From Chitinophagaceae bacterium (GTDB taxonomy: Bacteria; Bacteroidota; Bacteroidia; Chitinophagales; Chitinophagaceae), in the NCBI GenBank assembly GCA_023957125.1, contig JAMLHL010000016.1, positions 1 through 64,000 on the forward strand: a stretch of DNA of 64,000 nt, read 5' to 3'. Shown piece by piece: positions 42,637-52,429 of this stretch (the stretch's first letter is position 1; each line of letters starts with the position of its first letter). Both the position numbers and the translations under genes were made by a program. The notes below the pieces were generated by a model. That model ran no database searches, was not told the DNA's origin, and was given only the letters and a program-made list of their open reading frames with translations.

Positions 42637-44442
42637 TTAGTTTCCATCATTTGTAGCGCCATTCTCCCAACCCGGATTTTGTGCAAGATTGGGATTAAGA
42701 TTGATAGCGCCTATTGGAATAGGATAAAGATATTGTTTAGGCCCCCACACTTTTTTGGAATCATTATTAGTGAACCAGGCGAGGTAATAACCACTCCCAT
42801 TCCCGGCCGGGTGGATCTGTATAATCTCTGCTGCGGGATCTGTGCTTACCTTCACTTTGTATGGATTCGGATTATTAGAAAGCGCCGTTGCGGAAGTTAA
42901 CCCCGCGTCATCAGTATAATAAATAACATCATGTGTTCCATTATGATCAACGTCAAGTGGTTTATTAATACCCGAAATATACATTCCTGTCCAACTCTTT
43001 TTAAACAAATCACCACTCTTCCAACGCCTCAAATCATCAAAGCGAAATCCCTCAAACAATAATTCGACCGCCCGTTCGCGACGAATTTCCAAAATCACCG
43101 GATCACTTATATCGGGGAAATAGGTTTCTCTTAAATAATTGTCTAATACCGTGGGTTTTGAATCAAGCCCCCCGGTAATACCCGCACGATTTCTCAAAGC
43201 TCCGATTGTATTCGTCCAGTCCTGATCGGTGAGTGTGCCTTGCTCTGCCTTTGCTTCGGCATAATTCAACAGTACCTCCCCCAACCTTATCAATTGCACG
43301 GCCTGGGTGCTTTCGGTGCGACTATCACCGATAGTTGCGTCAACAGACAATTTGATCGGTTGATAACCCAACCTGGCGTATCCGCTGAATACAGGTAAAG
43401 CGATGTTTCCTTCACGCACGTAACCCGGATACCGAAGCGTGGCATTCAGTCTCCCATCTCTATTTTGAAACTCTTCATAGAAATCTTCAAACTCCCAACC
43501 TGTGCGGTCAGTATATGGTGTCCCATCTTTTTGAAGGTAGGTACAAACAAAAGAGCGGATCAGGTTCAAACCTGTTCCGTAGGTTTCAGAGGTCCACCGC
43601 CAGTTGGCATTGTGCTTTATGCCAAGAGAGGCGTTTGAAGCAATAGCCAGTAACGTTTCTGAAACAGGAGGTACGTCACTCGTAAACAATTGCCTGTAGC
43701 TACTGTTCAATGATTTGCCGGATTGCTGCATTACAACGGAAGCGGCATCTTCTGCACGTTTCAGCCAGGTTTCAGCCGATGTGCTGAGATTCAGGTGATG
43801 ATATTTCCGGAACGTCCCTTCAAATAAAGCAACCCGTGAAGCAAATGCGTAAGCCACCCACTTTGTCACCAAGGTGCTTTGTTGAGCATCAGAAGTTCTG
43901 GTAATATTCTGAGCGGCAAACATCAGGTCTTCATAAACCTTCTCCATTACCAGTTCACGTGAGTCGCGGGTCCCGTAAAGGATATCTTCTTCACCGGGAT
44001 CCAACGGATGATCCACCCAGGGCACATCCCCGAAACGCCGCACCATTCCATAGTAGAACCAGGCACGAAAAAAACGGGCGAGTCCTGTATAATTATTTCT
44101 CACATTTTCAGGAATAACAGGATTGGTATTATTAACAATAAAATAATTGAAGTTGCGTAATGCAGACCAGGACCACCCGGATGAATTATTTTCACTATAC
44201 GAATTGATTAATGTAAATCCGCTTAGGGTATTGGTAGCTCCATAATCAACCAGCGACTGTTCAACAATGGATTGATCCGTAGCATCGGGTAAGATGTCGT
44301 AAAACGACATTGAATAGGCCTTCAGACCTTCCTCAGAACTAAAAATAGCGCCCTTATCAGTAGAGGTTATGACCGGTTCATCCATTTTACAACCGGCACC
44401 CATTATAACCACTAATATTATATACCATATATTTCGTTTCAT
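42637..44442 (-). CDS. SusD/RagB-family glycan-binding lipoprotein (PUL 3)
   Basis: A 601-residue lipoprotein (MGAGC, Cys18), longer than the other two SusD proteins. Helical region: NYTGLARFFRAWFYYGMVRRFGDVPWVDHPL. C-terminal LIRLGEVLLNYAEAKAEQG and RERAVELLFEGFRFDDLRRWK, then the ending YLYPIPIGAINLNPNLAQNPGWEN. An insert around residues 490-560 carries TDDAGLTSATALSNNPNP. Partner of the SusC gene 50 bp upstream. Confidence 0.95.
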   Translation of the reverse strand: MKRNIWYIILVVIMGAGCKMDEPVITSTDKGAIFSSEEGLKAYSMSFYDILPDATDQSIVEQSLVDYGATNTLSGFTLINSYSENNSSGWSWSALRNFNYFIVNNTNPVIPENVRNNYTGLARFFRAWFYYGMVRRFGDVPWVDHPLDPGEEDILYGTRDSRELVMEKVYEDLMFAAQNITRTSDAQQSTLVTKWVAYAFASRVALFEGTFRKYHHLNLSTSAETWLKRAEDAASVVMQQSGKSLNSSYRQLFTSDVPPVSETLLAIASNASLGIKHNANWRWTSETYGTGLNLIRSFVCTYLQKDGTPYTDRTGWEFEDFYEEFQNRDGRLNATLRYPGYVREGNIALPVFSGYARLGYQPIKLSVDATIGDSRTESTQAVQLIRLGEVLLNYAEAKAEQGTLTDQDWTNTIGALRNRAGITGGLDSKPTVLDNYLRETYFPDISDPVILEIRRERAVELLFEGFRFDDLRRWKSGDLFKKSWTGMYISGINKPLDVDHNGTHDVIYYTDDAGLTSATALSNNPNPYKVKVSTDPAAEIIQIHPAGNGSGYYLAWFTNNDSKKVWGPKQYLYPIPIGAINLNPNLAQNPGWENGATNDGN

Positions 44443-44492
44443 GTGTTTATTTTTTATTGATTTTGATCACATCTTATTTCAATTTTTAAATC

Positions 44493-47400
44493 TTAAAAAG
44501 TCAGCGAAACACCCAGCGAAAAAGTTTTTAAAATAGGATAGCTGTTCCCCGCACCCTGATTATAGCTACTGCTGAGATCAGAATCTGTATTCCCGATTGC
44601 TGATGACACGTCCATGAAATTTCTCGTCCACCTGTAAAGGGGAGACCAGCTGGCGATATTTTCACCGCTGAAATATACCCGGGCATTGTTCAATCCCGCC
44701 CTTGATATCCAGGTTGCAGGGAGTGTATAGCCTACCTGCAAATTCTTTAACCGCAGATAGGATACTTTTTGAAGATACCTGTCGTTGGGAACATAATTGG
44801 TATATCCAAGTGCGCCATTATATTGCGCATAGCGCGGCAAATAGGCGTCTCTGTTATCTTCTGTCCAGTAATTACCCAAATGCCATGCAGGCATTTGATT
44901 ATATCCCCGGTTATACTGCCCCCAAAATGCACTTTCCGTTGCAGGATACCAGTTTTGTTTTCCTACGCCCTGGAAAAAGGCAGAAAAGAAGATACCGTTC
45001 CAATCGGCACTCAAAGTGAAGCTATATTGATAACGGGGTTCTGTGTTGCCGATGATCGTCATATCGCCGGGGTTGTCAATTGTTTGGGCACCTTTGGTAA
45101 TCATATTATCAGAACTTTTGTCCAGATTCCTGATCTTCAGATCGCCGGCGCGCCATACGGCATCAGCAGACGTTTTAAAGATGGTATTGATATAGTCGCC
45201 GGGCGCTGGATCCTCCTGGAATAATCCGTCTGTTCTGAATCCCCAAAGCTCTCCGATAACCATTCCGTCATAATAGTCCGTGAATCTTTTATCGGGATTA
45301 TAGTATTTGTCAATGGTTGATACATAATCAAAAAGAGCTACCCGCATCTGGTATTTAAAAGGTTGGTCCGATATCATGAACTTATCATGCCATGTGAGGG
45401 CGATTTCAAATCCTTTTGTAGTCATATCAGCGTAATTACCCTTTGGAGATCCGGCACCAAAAATATCAGGCAACGTTGGTCCTGCTACATACATATCTGT
45501 TGTTTTCCTCAGATAATAATCGCCATTGAAACTCAACTTACCCTGCAACATGCTCAAGTCCAGACCAAAATCCGTAGTGGTTGCCTTCTCCCAGGTAAGT
45601 CCGGTCGGAATGGGTGCCGGAGCTTTGGTGCTTTTATTTAACGCCCCATCGAGCACGCGACCCGAATTACCAATACTTAGTAATTCGAGAAATTGATAGG
45701 GTGCAATATTACCGTTACCCAGAGAACCATAGGACACACGGAGCTTAATATCCGAGAAAACATTTTTACTTACCTTCCAGAAAGGCTCTTCAGACAATCT
45801 CCATCCTCCTGAAACAGATGGAAAGAACCCCCATTGCTGTTCCATTGGGAAACGGGTTGAACCATCATAACGTCCATTAACTTCTAACAAATACCGATCC
45901 ATCAAACCATAATTCAACCGGAAAAAAGCGCCTGCCGTCTTCCACCTTGTTGCACTTGCACCGGGCGTAATGGAAGAGCCTGTTGCCAACTGGACGCTCT
46001 CTGCGCTTTCCAGTAAGAGTTGATTACGCTGAATACTGTTGGCTTTATAAGCTGATGTTTCATAGTTCCAGCCTGCCATCGCTTTTATATAATGCTTATA
46101 AGCAAATGTGTTCTCAAATTCTGCATATACATTGGACGCTGTATATAAAGTGTGCCCCATCCATTCGTATATAATTCCGTTCAAATCGCCCGCATAAGAC
46201 GGGGCGTCTGCATTTGCATTTTGATAATAAGGAACTTTCACTCTTTTCCAGAAATAATCACGATCATTATAGCGGAAGGTGTAGTCTCCATTGATACGCA
46301 AAGTATTATCAAAAAAATTTGTATTAAACCCTATTGTATTTCTAAATAAGTTCTGCTTGTTGTTTTGATAATTATTTCCTTCTGCAAAAGCTGCTAACGT
46401 AGAAGCCCCGCCGCGGGTATAGGTGCCATCCGGATTGTACATCGGCAAAGACGGGAAGGCAGACACTTCAATATAGCGTTGAATATTGGCGCTGCGGCCC
46501 AATGCAGAATAGGGCATGTGATAATTATTGTTGGCAAATTCCATATTGTTCGACAGCTTCAGCCATTTGTAAGCCTTCAAAGATCCTTTTGCCCTGAGGT
46601 TATAAGAACGGTAAGTATCGGGATCGAAATTGTATATCCCGCCAAAATCATATAAGCGTCCTGATACAAAGAAATCGGATTTTTCGTTACCACCCGAAAC
46701 GCTCAGGTTATGATCATGTGTAAAAGTGCGGTCTTTAAAAAGCAGGCTCATCCAGTCGGTATTATCATAATACTCGTAATCGCCATTGGGCAGCACTTCT
46801 GTTTTCGGACCTTCACCCGATGCCTTCCAGGCTCTCATGCGCTCCAGCCAGTCATCGCTGTAAAACTGCGTATTGTTATTGATAGAGGTAGGAACGGTTC
46901 CCTGGGTATTATAATAAGCCATCCTGAAATGTTCCAGCCAGGTTACCGCATCTGTAACAAACTCCGGTTTTTTTGCTAACGACTGAGAAGAATAATTCCC
47001 CGTATAGTTCACAGTGGTCTTTCCTTTGGTTGGTTTTTTCGTTGTGATTAATACCACACCAAAGGAGCCTCTCGCACCATACACGGCTGCAGAGGCAGCA
47101 TCCTTCAATACACTCACACTTTCAATATCGTTCGGATTCAAAAAAGAAGGATCACCTTCAACCCCGTCAATGAGAACCAAAGCATTTCCACCCTGCCCTA
47201 TGGATGTTTTACCCCGAACATTGAAGGATGCCGACCGGGTAGGCTTCCCGTCTTCCAGGAACAGATTCAGGTTGGGTACAACGCCCTGCAGGGCCTGTGT
47301 GGTATTGGACATAGACCGGTTCTCAAACACCTCGCTGCCGACCGACTCGACAGCCCCGGTGAGATTCACTTTCTTTTGCGTGCCATACCCTACCACCACC

Positions 47401-48107
47401 ACCTCACTCAAGCCGGCATTAACCGCTTTCAGGGTAATCCTGAGATCGGCTTCTTTAGTAATCAATATTTCGCTAGTTTCAAACCCTACATAAGAAAATT
47501 CAAGGCGATCGCCCGCATTTGCTTCAATAATAAATACACCTTCTTCATTGGCAACAGTAGTATTATTGCTTCCTTTCACCCGCACCGTGGCGCCCGGCAA
47601 GACATTTCCCTGCTCATCTGTGATCTTACCCCGGATGACTACCGGAGGAATTTCAGCAGGAGCAGCTTCGGAACTTACTGCGGACTGCTGCTCCTTTTTG
47701 CGGATCACCACAGTTTTGTTAATAATAGCAAAATCAAAGGGCTGATCCGCAAAACAAATCTCAATAGCCTGCTTCACCGGTACGGCATACAGTTCCACCG
47801 ACACCTTGCGGGCATTCCGGATCAGTCTTTTGTTGAAGAAAAACTGGTAGCCGCTTTGCCGGGTGATCTCCCGGAAAACAGATTCACAGGGCATGTTTTT
47901 CGCCCTGAGGGTAATTTGCTGGGCATAACCTCCGGCGCTTACTTTAAAGCAGGCGGCCAATACAAGAATAACAGTGAGCCTCATAATCAACAGCATTTTT
48001 TGCACCTGCTGATACTGCCGGAGAGGAAGAAACGGCAGGCGTTGGGTTTGGTTTTTCGTACTGCCACCAGTAAAATAACGACAATACGGATACGCAGTAA
48101 ATTGCAT
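44493..48107 (-). CDS. SusC/RagA-family TonB-dependent transporter with STN domain (PUL 3)
   Basis: About 1204 residues from the ATG at 48107 (MQFTAYPY); the open frame reaches 48167, but the A-rich leader and M-x-F start match the other SusC genes. Signal helix LLIMRLTVILVLAACFKVSAGG; STN domain CESVFREITRQSGYQFFFN; regulatory-like domain GKITDEQGNVLPGATVRVKG; signature SEVVVVGYGTQKKVNLTGAV; plug with YGARGSFGVVLITTKK; barrel to the final GVSLTF. It is the largest SusC here. It imports the PUL 3 glycan and signals to FecR. The glycan is unknown, because no glycosidase gene lies in this operon. Confidence 0.95.
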   Translation of the reverse strand: MQFTAYPYCRYFTGGSTKNQTQRLPFLPLRQYQQVQKMLLIMRLTVILVLAACFKVSAGGYAQQITLRAKNMPCESVFREITRQSGYQFFFNKRLIRNARKVSVELYAVPVKQAIEICFADQPFDFAIINKTVVIRKKEQQSAVSSEAAPAEIPPVVIRGKITDEQGNVLPGATVRVKGSNNTTVANEEGVFIIEANAGDRLEFSYVGFETSEILITKEADLRITLKAVNAGLSEVVVVGYGTQKKVNLTGAVESVGSEVFENRSMSNTTQALQGVVPNLNLFLEDGKPTRSASFNVRGKTSIGQGGNALVLIDGVEGDPSFLNPNDIESVSVLKDAASAAVYGARGSFGVVLITTKKPTKGKTTVNYTGNYSSQSLAKKPEFVTDAVTWLEHFRMAYYNTQGTVPTSINNNTQFYSDDWLERMRAWKASGEGPKTEVLPNGDYEYYDNTDWMSLLFKDRTFTHDHNLSVSGGNEKSDFFVSGRLYDFGGIYNFDPDTYRSYNLRAKGSLKAYKWLKLSNNMEFANNNYHMPYSALGRSANIQRYIEVSAFPSLPMYNPDGTYTRGGASTLAAFAEGNNYQNNKQNLFRNTIGFNTNFFDNTLRINGDYTFRYNDRDYFWKRVKVPYYQNANADAPSYAGDLNGIIYEWMGHTLYTASNVYAEFENTFAYKHYIKAMAGWNYETSAYKANSIQRNQLLLESAESVQLATGSSITPGASATRWKTAGAFFRLNYGLMDRYLLEVNGRYDGSTRFPMEQQWGFFPSVSGGWRLSEEPFWKVSKNVFSDIKLRVSYGSLGNGNIAPYQFLELLSIGNSGRVLDGALNKSTKAPAPIPTGLTWEKATTTDFGLDLSMLQGKLSFNGDYYLRKTTDMYVAGPTLPDIFGAGSPKGNYADMTTKGFEIALTWHDKFMISDQPFKYQMRVALFDYVSTIDKYYNPDKRFTDYYDGMVIGELWGFRTDGLFQEDPAPGDYINTIFKTSADAVWRAGDLKIRNLDKSSDNMITKGAQTIDNPGDMTIIGNTEPRYQYSFTLSADWNGIFFSAFFQGVGKQNWYPATESAFWGQYNRGYNQMPAWHLGNYWTEDNRDAYLPRYAQYNGALGYTNYVPNDRYLQKVSYLRLKNLQVGYTLPATWISRAGLNNARVYFSGENIASWSPLYRWTRNFMDVSSAIGNTDSDLSSSYNQGAGNSYPILKTFSLGVSLTF

Positions 48108-48221
48108 AACTTTGTTTTTTGGGTGATTAAATATCAGTCTTTGCCGATTGTATATATTTTGACCCATATTCCGGCCGGCAGTGTTCCACCACTACCGGCT
48201 TTCCTATGAGCCGGAAAAAAC

Positions 48222-49421
48222 TTATTGCCTGTTGCCCGCAGCAGCGGGTTTGACCTCTACCACACCATTCCGGATGGTTGCCCTGATATCACTATACCGG
48301 ATAATATCCAGGAATTCCGACAATTTCACATCGCGGGAGATGCCCCCATTCAGGGTATCCGGGGGAATGCCTTGTGGATATTCCACCCTGATGTCGTACC
48401 AACGCTCCGCCTGTCGCATCACGGCTTTTACGTCCGCATTTTTAAAATGGAAGACCCCGTTTTTCCAGGCCATCACCAGCTCCAGATCTACATCTTTATT
48501 TACTTCAATTTTATCATTTACTTTCGCCTGCTGACCCGGCAGTATCACCACCGGTTCAGCAGAAGCAGTACTCACTCTCACCATACCTTCCAGCAGGGTT
48601 ACTTTCGTATCCGGCTCATCATCGTAGGCATTGATATTAAAATGAGTGCCCAGCACCTGCACTTCAGCAGAACCGCCCGATCCACGATTTATCTTTACGG
48701 TAAAAGGAAGTTTTCCCCCTTTTTGATTTTTAAGCGCAGCCACCTCAAAATAAGCCTCACCGGTCACCTCGACTTTACGAACTCCATCCCTAAAATGAAC
48801 CGGATAATACAAGGATGACGCGGCATTCAGCCATACTTTCGTTCCATCCGATAAGATGAGCTTATACTGCCGGCCTCGTGGCGTAACAATAGAATTATAG
48901 GCAACTAAACCTGCAACATCCTCCTTCCCCGTATAAGTCAATGTCCCGTCCCTGTTGAAAACAGACCGTCCTCCCTGCAATATTATTGTTCCGTCTGACG
49001 CGGTATCCAACAGAATCTTTTGACCGTCTGACAAGGTAAGAATGGCACCGGTTTTCCCGGGTGGGGCATCATTGCTATCCCGAACCGTAGCTACCAGTTC
49101 CACCGGTTGTTTTTTTGCATGGCTCCCGGAAAGTACGATCCACGCAGCAGCAGAACCCAGTACCAGCACAGCGGCGGCTACTTTCCACCATGAAATTCTC
49201 GCAGGCATTTCTATAACGTGATCTTTCTCCCCCCCGGCTATTTCCAGGGTTACCCGCTCAAATAGTTCCTCCCGGAATAAAGCCTTTTCTTCATCCGTCC
49301 AGTTCCAGTCTCCCTTTGCTTCCAATAAAGCATACCAGCGCTCTACCGCTTTTCTTTCTTCTTCGGTACACAAACCCTCCCTGTAACGTTGGAGTAAAAT
49401 GATAGCCTGCTCTTTCGTCAT
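48222..49421 (-). CDS. FecR-family anti-sigma regulator (PUL 3)
   Basis: A 399-residue membrane protein: N-terminal cytoplasmic domain (MTKEQAIILLQRYREGLCTE), transmembrane segment near residues 77-92 (VAAAVLVLGSAAAWIVL), periplasmic FecR domain (GRQYKLILSDGTKVWLNAAS; VEVTGEAYFEVAAL; VLGTHFNINAYDDEP) and the DUF4974-type C-terminus (FHFKNADVKAVMRQAERWYD). It lies between the sigma and SusC genes in the standard order and should transmit the SusC signal. Confidence 0.93.
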   Translation of the reverse strand: MTKEQAIILLQRYREGLCTEEERKAVERWYALLEAKGDWNWTDEEKALFREELFERVTLEIAGGEKDHVIEMPARISWWKVAAAVLVLGSAAAWIVLSGSHAKKQPVELVATVRDSNDAPPGKTGAILTLSDGQKILLDTASDGTIILQGGRSVFNRDGTLTYTGKEDVAGLVAYNSIVTPRGRQYKLILSDGTKVWLNAASSLYYPVHFRDGVRKVEVTGEAYFEVAALKNQKGGKLPFTVKINRGSGGSAEVQVLGTHFNINAYDDEPDTKVTLLEGMVRVSTASAEPVVILPGQQAKVNDKIEVNKDVDLELVMAWKNGVFHFKNADVKAVMRQAERWYDIRVEYPQGIPPDTLNGGISRDVKLSEFLDIIRYSDIRATIRNGVVEVKPAAAGNRQ

Positions 49422-49612
49422 AATTATACAAATAAGCGCTACATATGCTCGCTCTTTTTATAAGTTACACGAACAAGACAATAGTAGTAGATAGAGAAGA
49501 AAATATTATTATCGGGATGTATGGTTGGACAGTTTTTGGTTTATAGTTTATAGTTTTTCATTTTGGGTCTTTTGTTTGAGAAAACTATCAACTACCAATA
49601 TCAGCGACCGGT

Positions 49613-50197
49613 TCAAAAGAATCCTGATACCAGGTTTACCAACAGCAATACGGTGAGCTCGCTTACAGAAGCACGAAGCGATTTGAGAGCATTGCTTACT
49701 TGTTTCCTGACGGTATTCTCCGCTATACCAAGCCGGTCCGCAATTTCTTTATACGACATCTTTTCATTCCGGCTCAAAAGATATACCTCCCGCATTTTGG
49801 GAGGCAGACTCGCAACAGCCCCCTCTACTGCATGTTGCAGTTCCCTGTATTCGCAATATAAAGCGGGATCGCCGGCTTCCGTCTGGAAACTGTCAGACAG
49901 GGTTTGTAAATAATGATTACGGCTGATATTTTTTTCCAGATAACGGATGGCGATATTGCGAACGCTTTTCAGAAGATAACCTGTCAGCGTACTTTTCAGT
50001 TCAATTTCCTTCCTGCGTTTCCAGATGGAAACAAACACTTCCTGAACAATATCGCGGGCGTCTTCCCGTGAGTGGAGGATTTTCAAAACCTGTAACGACA
50101 ACCGCTCCCAATGCCTCTCGTATATTTCCGCAAACGCTTTTGCATCGCCGTCGCGAAGCAACTGCATCAAAGCATCATCAGTTAGTTTATGATACAT
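49613..50197 (-). CDS. ECF RNA polymerase sigma factor (PUL 3)
   Basis: A 194-residue sigma factor. Region 2: AFAEIYERHWERLSLQVL and DARDIVQEVFVSIWKRR; region 4: ASLPPKMREVYLLSRNEKMSYKEIADRLGIAENTVRKQV; hydrophobic C-terminal tail. The ATG at 50197 follows a good -7 element at a short distance, so the start is well supported. The 191-bp spacer to FecR holds no gene. It activates the PUL 3 operon once released. Confidence 0.93.
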   Translation of the reverse strand: MYHKLTDDALMQLLRDGDAKAFAEIYERHWERLSLQVLKILHSREDARDIVQEVFVSIWKRRKEIELKSTLTGYLLKSVRNIAIRYLEKNISRNHYLQTLSDSFQTEAGDPALYCEYRELQHAVEGAVASLPPKMREVYLLSRNEKMSYKEIADRLGIAENTVRKQVSNALKSLRASVSELTVLLLVNLVSGFF

Positions 50198-50225
50198 AGA
50201 AGAAATAAATTAAACAAGCAATAGT

Positions 50226-50233
50226 CAAATGTA
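50226..50233 (-). promoter_or_regulatory. -7 element of the PUL 3 sigma gene
   Basis: TACATTTG on the minus strand is a perfect match to the Bacteroidota TAnnTTTG -7 box and would give a leader of about 22 nt. No good TTTG -33 box is visible at the right distance. The rest of the 316-bp divergent gap to 50514 shows GC-rich inverted pieces near 50400-50440 but no gene. Confidence 0.5.
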
Positions 50234-50513
50234 TAAAATAAAAATCATAATTCCGTGGAGGAAAAGGGCAGAATAAAAAGCATGTATCGTGCCTACAGCA
50301 CTCGGTGTTCCATAGACGCCCTTCGTCTCCGGAATAAATTCCGGAGTTATTAAATGCAGTCAGTTCTACAAACTTTCTCGCTGACGCGTGATATCCGCGC
50401 CAGGGCGGCAGCGGCCCGCCGTGGGCAGCATCGAACCGCCCACATGAAGCAATGCAATACGAAAATTTGGAATGCTCCTTCTAAATCCCCGCTGAAATTC
50501 GTATTTTTACTAA

Positions 50514-51107
50514 ATGGAAATTAAGGAACCAGCCGTTGCCTACGGCAAACAAAAATTTACCATTGAAGAATACCTTGTAATGGAAGAAGCAGCCATTGAA
50601 AAGCATGAATATTACAGAGGTGATATCTTCGCCATGTCTGGAGCAAAAATGCCGCACATCAGGATCTCGAGAAACCTGCTTGTTGAGCTGACGAATAAAT
50701 TAATTGGCAAACGATGCCAGCCATACGGAAGTGATATGCGCATCCATATCAAAGCTAATACGCTTTTTACTTACCCCGATATTTCCATTATCTGCGGAGA
50801 ACCGGAAACGCTGAACAACGACAACTGGAATGTGGTAAACCCGGCGGTAATCATTGAGATACTCTCTCCATCTACCAAAAACTACGACCATGGTGAAAAG
50901 TTTAAGCTATACCGTGAGATTCCCACATTGAAAGAATACATCCTGATGGATGCCGAAAACGTGCATATTGAAATATTCCGGCGGAACGAGTCTGATTGCT
51001 GGGAATTGGAAGAATACAACGCAACGGAACAAGCCCTTTACATCAGAACGATTCATGAAAATATTTCCATAGCAGCCATATATACAGGCGTAAAATGGGA
51101 TGCGTAG
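50514..51107 (+). CDS. Uma2-family (DUF820) putative restriction-fold nuclease
   Basis: A 197-residue protein with the Uma2 layout: [17 protein letters not shown] opening (here [20 protein letters not shown]), [23 protein letters not shown] with the conserved Pro-Asp, and [23 protein letters not shown] with the Glu and Lys of the PD-(D/E)xK fold, then LKEYILMD. The family is abundant in cyanobacteria and scattered in Bacteroidota; the biological role is unsettled. It is a single gene on the plus strand, at the edge of the mobile-element-rich stretch 50.5-53.5 kb, where gene direction and style change. Confidence 0.85.
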   Translation: MEIKEPAVAYGKQKFTIEEYLVMEEAAIEKHEYYRGDIFAMSGAKMPHIRISRNLLVELTNKLIGKRCQPYGSDMRIHIKANTLFTYPDISIICGEPETLNNDNWNVVNPAVIIEILSPSTKNYDHGEKFKLYREIPTLKEYILMDAENVHIEIFRRNESDCWELEEYNATEQALYIRTIHENISIAAIYTGVKWDA

Positions 51108-51221
51108 CGCATAAACACATTCCTCCTGTCCTGACGAATGGAAGCAGTAATGCGACAGCGACCCTACCAAAGTCAGCGAACGAATGCTAACTCGACAATT
51201 CTTTGTAAATTCACACACTAA

Positions 51222-51688
51222 ATGAAACAACGGATTTACATAGACACTTCGGTAGTTGGAGGCTACTTTGACGAAGAGTTTAAAGAAGCTACAACAGCCC
51301 TCTTTGATCGGCTTGAAAACGGAGAAATTACTTTTGTAGTTTCAGACTTACTTGACCTTGAGAATTGATAAACGCACCACAAAAAGTTAGGGAGCTACTT
51401 CACAACTATTCGGCTGACAAATTCTTTCGTATAGAATTGACTGAAGAAGCAATTAAACTTGCGGGCACATACATTTCGGAAAATGTAGTTGGAAAAACAA
51501 GTTTAGAAGATTGCAGACACGTTGCATTAGCAACAATAAATAAGGTGGACGTTTTAGCGAGTTGGAATTTTAAACATATTGTTAATCTGGACAGAATAAA
51601 AGGCTATAATTCGGTAAACCTTAAATTAGGTTATCAAATGATAGAAATTAGGAGTCCAAAAGACCTTATAAATTATGAAAACGATTAA
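51222..51688 (+). pseudogene. PIN-domain toxin, frameshifted
   Basis: The first part (51222-51368) reads MKQRIYIDTSVVGGYFDEEF ... VVSDLLDLEN-stop and carries the N-terminal acidic PIN motif (YIDTS). The second (from 51365, another frame) continues LINAPQKVRELL ... SLEDCRHVALATINKVDVLASWNFKHIVN ... NYEND, with the later acidic residues. Joining SDLLDLE to LINAP restores a typical 155-residue PIN protein; the text has one base too few or two too many near 51360-51366. No slippery heptamer is visible there, so inactivation or a sequencing error is more likely than programmed shifting. The 3' end overlaps the partner gene by 14 bp. Confidence 0.8.
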
Positions 51689-51836
51689 AAAAGAAAAAAC
51701 TTTTGACGCAGTAAAAATGATGCGTGACATTCGGGACAAAATAAGCTCCGAAACTCAGAATATGACTTTTGCCGAATTGAAAGAATATATCCAGACCAAA
51801 ATCAAAGAAAGCAAATTGAAACCCGTTGGACAATAA
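51675..51836 (+). CDS. Small putative antitoxin of the PIN toxin
   Basis: A 53-residue protein (MKTIKKEKTFDAVKMMRDIR ... ELKEYIQTKIKESKLKPVGQ). Its ATG lies inside the last codons of the PIN gene (14-bp overlap), the usual tight coupling of a toxin-antitoxin pair, here with the antitoxin second. It is basic, helical and resembles the short partners found after PIN toxins in Bacteroidota. The frame is intact although the toxin frame is broken. The assignment rests on position and size. Confidence 0.65.
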   Translation: MKTIKKEKTFDAVKMMRDIRDKISSETQNMTFAELKEYIQTKIKESKLKPVGQ

Positions 51837-51960
51837 TGCACTACTGCTTACATTGGTATTGCCAATAGTAGGGCTGGACATCGGAGCAATCAGCAGTGGT
51901 AATTCTATTGTACTGCAGTTCGCGGCTTGACGAATAAAGTCCAGTTTTAGTTCTTAATAT

Positions 51961-52366
51961 TTTTTTCGGTGGGTGATGACACCACACCGATAGTGACGGA
52001 CTGATCTCTCCTACTGGAGGATGTCGCCACCCGCCGGTTTCAGACGCCCTTTTCCCCTACTGGTGCCGGTTTCGCCACCCACCAGCATAAGTGATCCTCA
52101 GGCAAATTACATTTGCATAATATTTCACTCATAAAAAATTTTACCACCTTTGAAAATACAAGGTTTTTTCGGTGGGTGATGACACCACACCGATAGTGAG
52201 ATTCTTTCCGGCGGGTGAAGATACCACGCCGATAGTGAATTTCTTTCCGGTGCGTGAGGATACGACGCCGATAGTGAATGACTGATCTCTCCTATTGGAG
52301 GATGTCGCCACCTGCCGGTTTCAAACGCCCTTTCCTCCTACTGGTGCGGTGTCTTCACCCACCAGC
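51961..52366 (+). repeat. RAYT-associated REP array, region III (upstream of RAYT)
   Basis: One direct unit (hairpin at 51967), two inverted units (about 52011-52038, 52057-52086), a RAYT leader copy in which the start ATG has become TTG (52150), three direct units at 52170, 52209 and 52248 (exact 39-bp steps), then two inverted units ending at 52366. The unit at 52209 has both foot arms changed together (CGGCG with CGCCG), and that at 52248 has its inner stem changed together (CGTG with TACG), so the hairpin is kept. Confidence 0.92.
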
Positions 52367-52429
52367 ATAAGTGATCATTAATCAAGCTATCTTTGTTGAA
52401 TATTTCACGTATGAAAAATGTTGCCACTT

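Noticed and set aside
51222..51688. Programmed frameshifting in the PIN gene
   Set aside because: No slippery heptamer or following hairpin is visible at 51355-51370, so a plain frameshift is the simpler reading.
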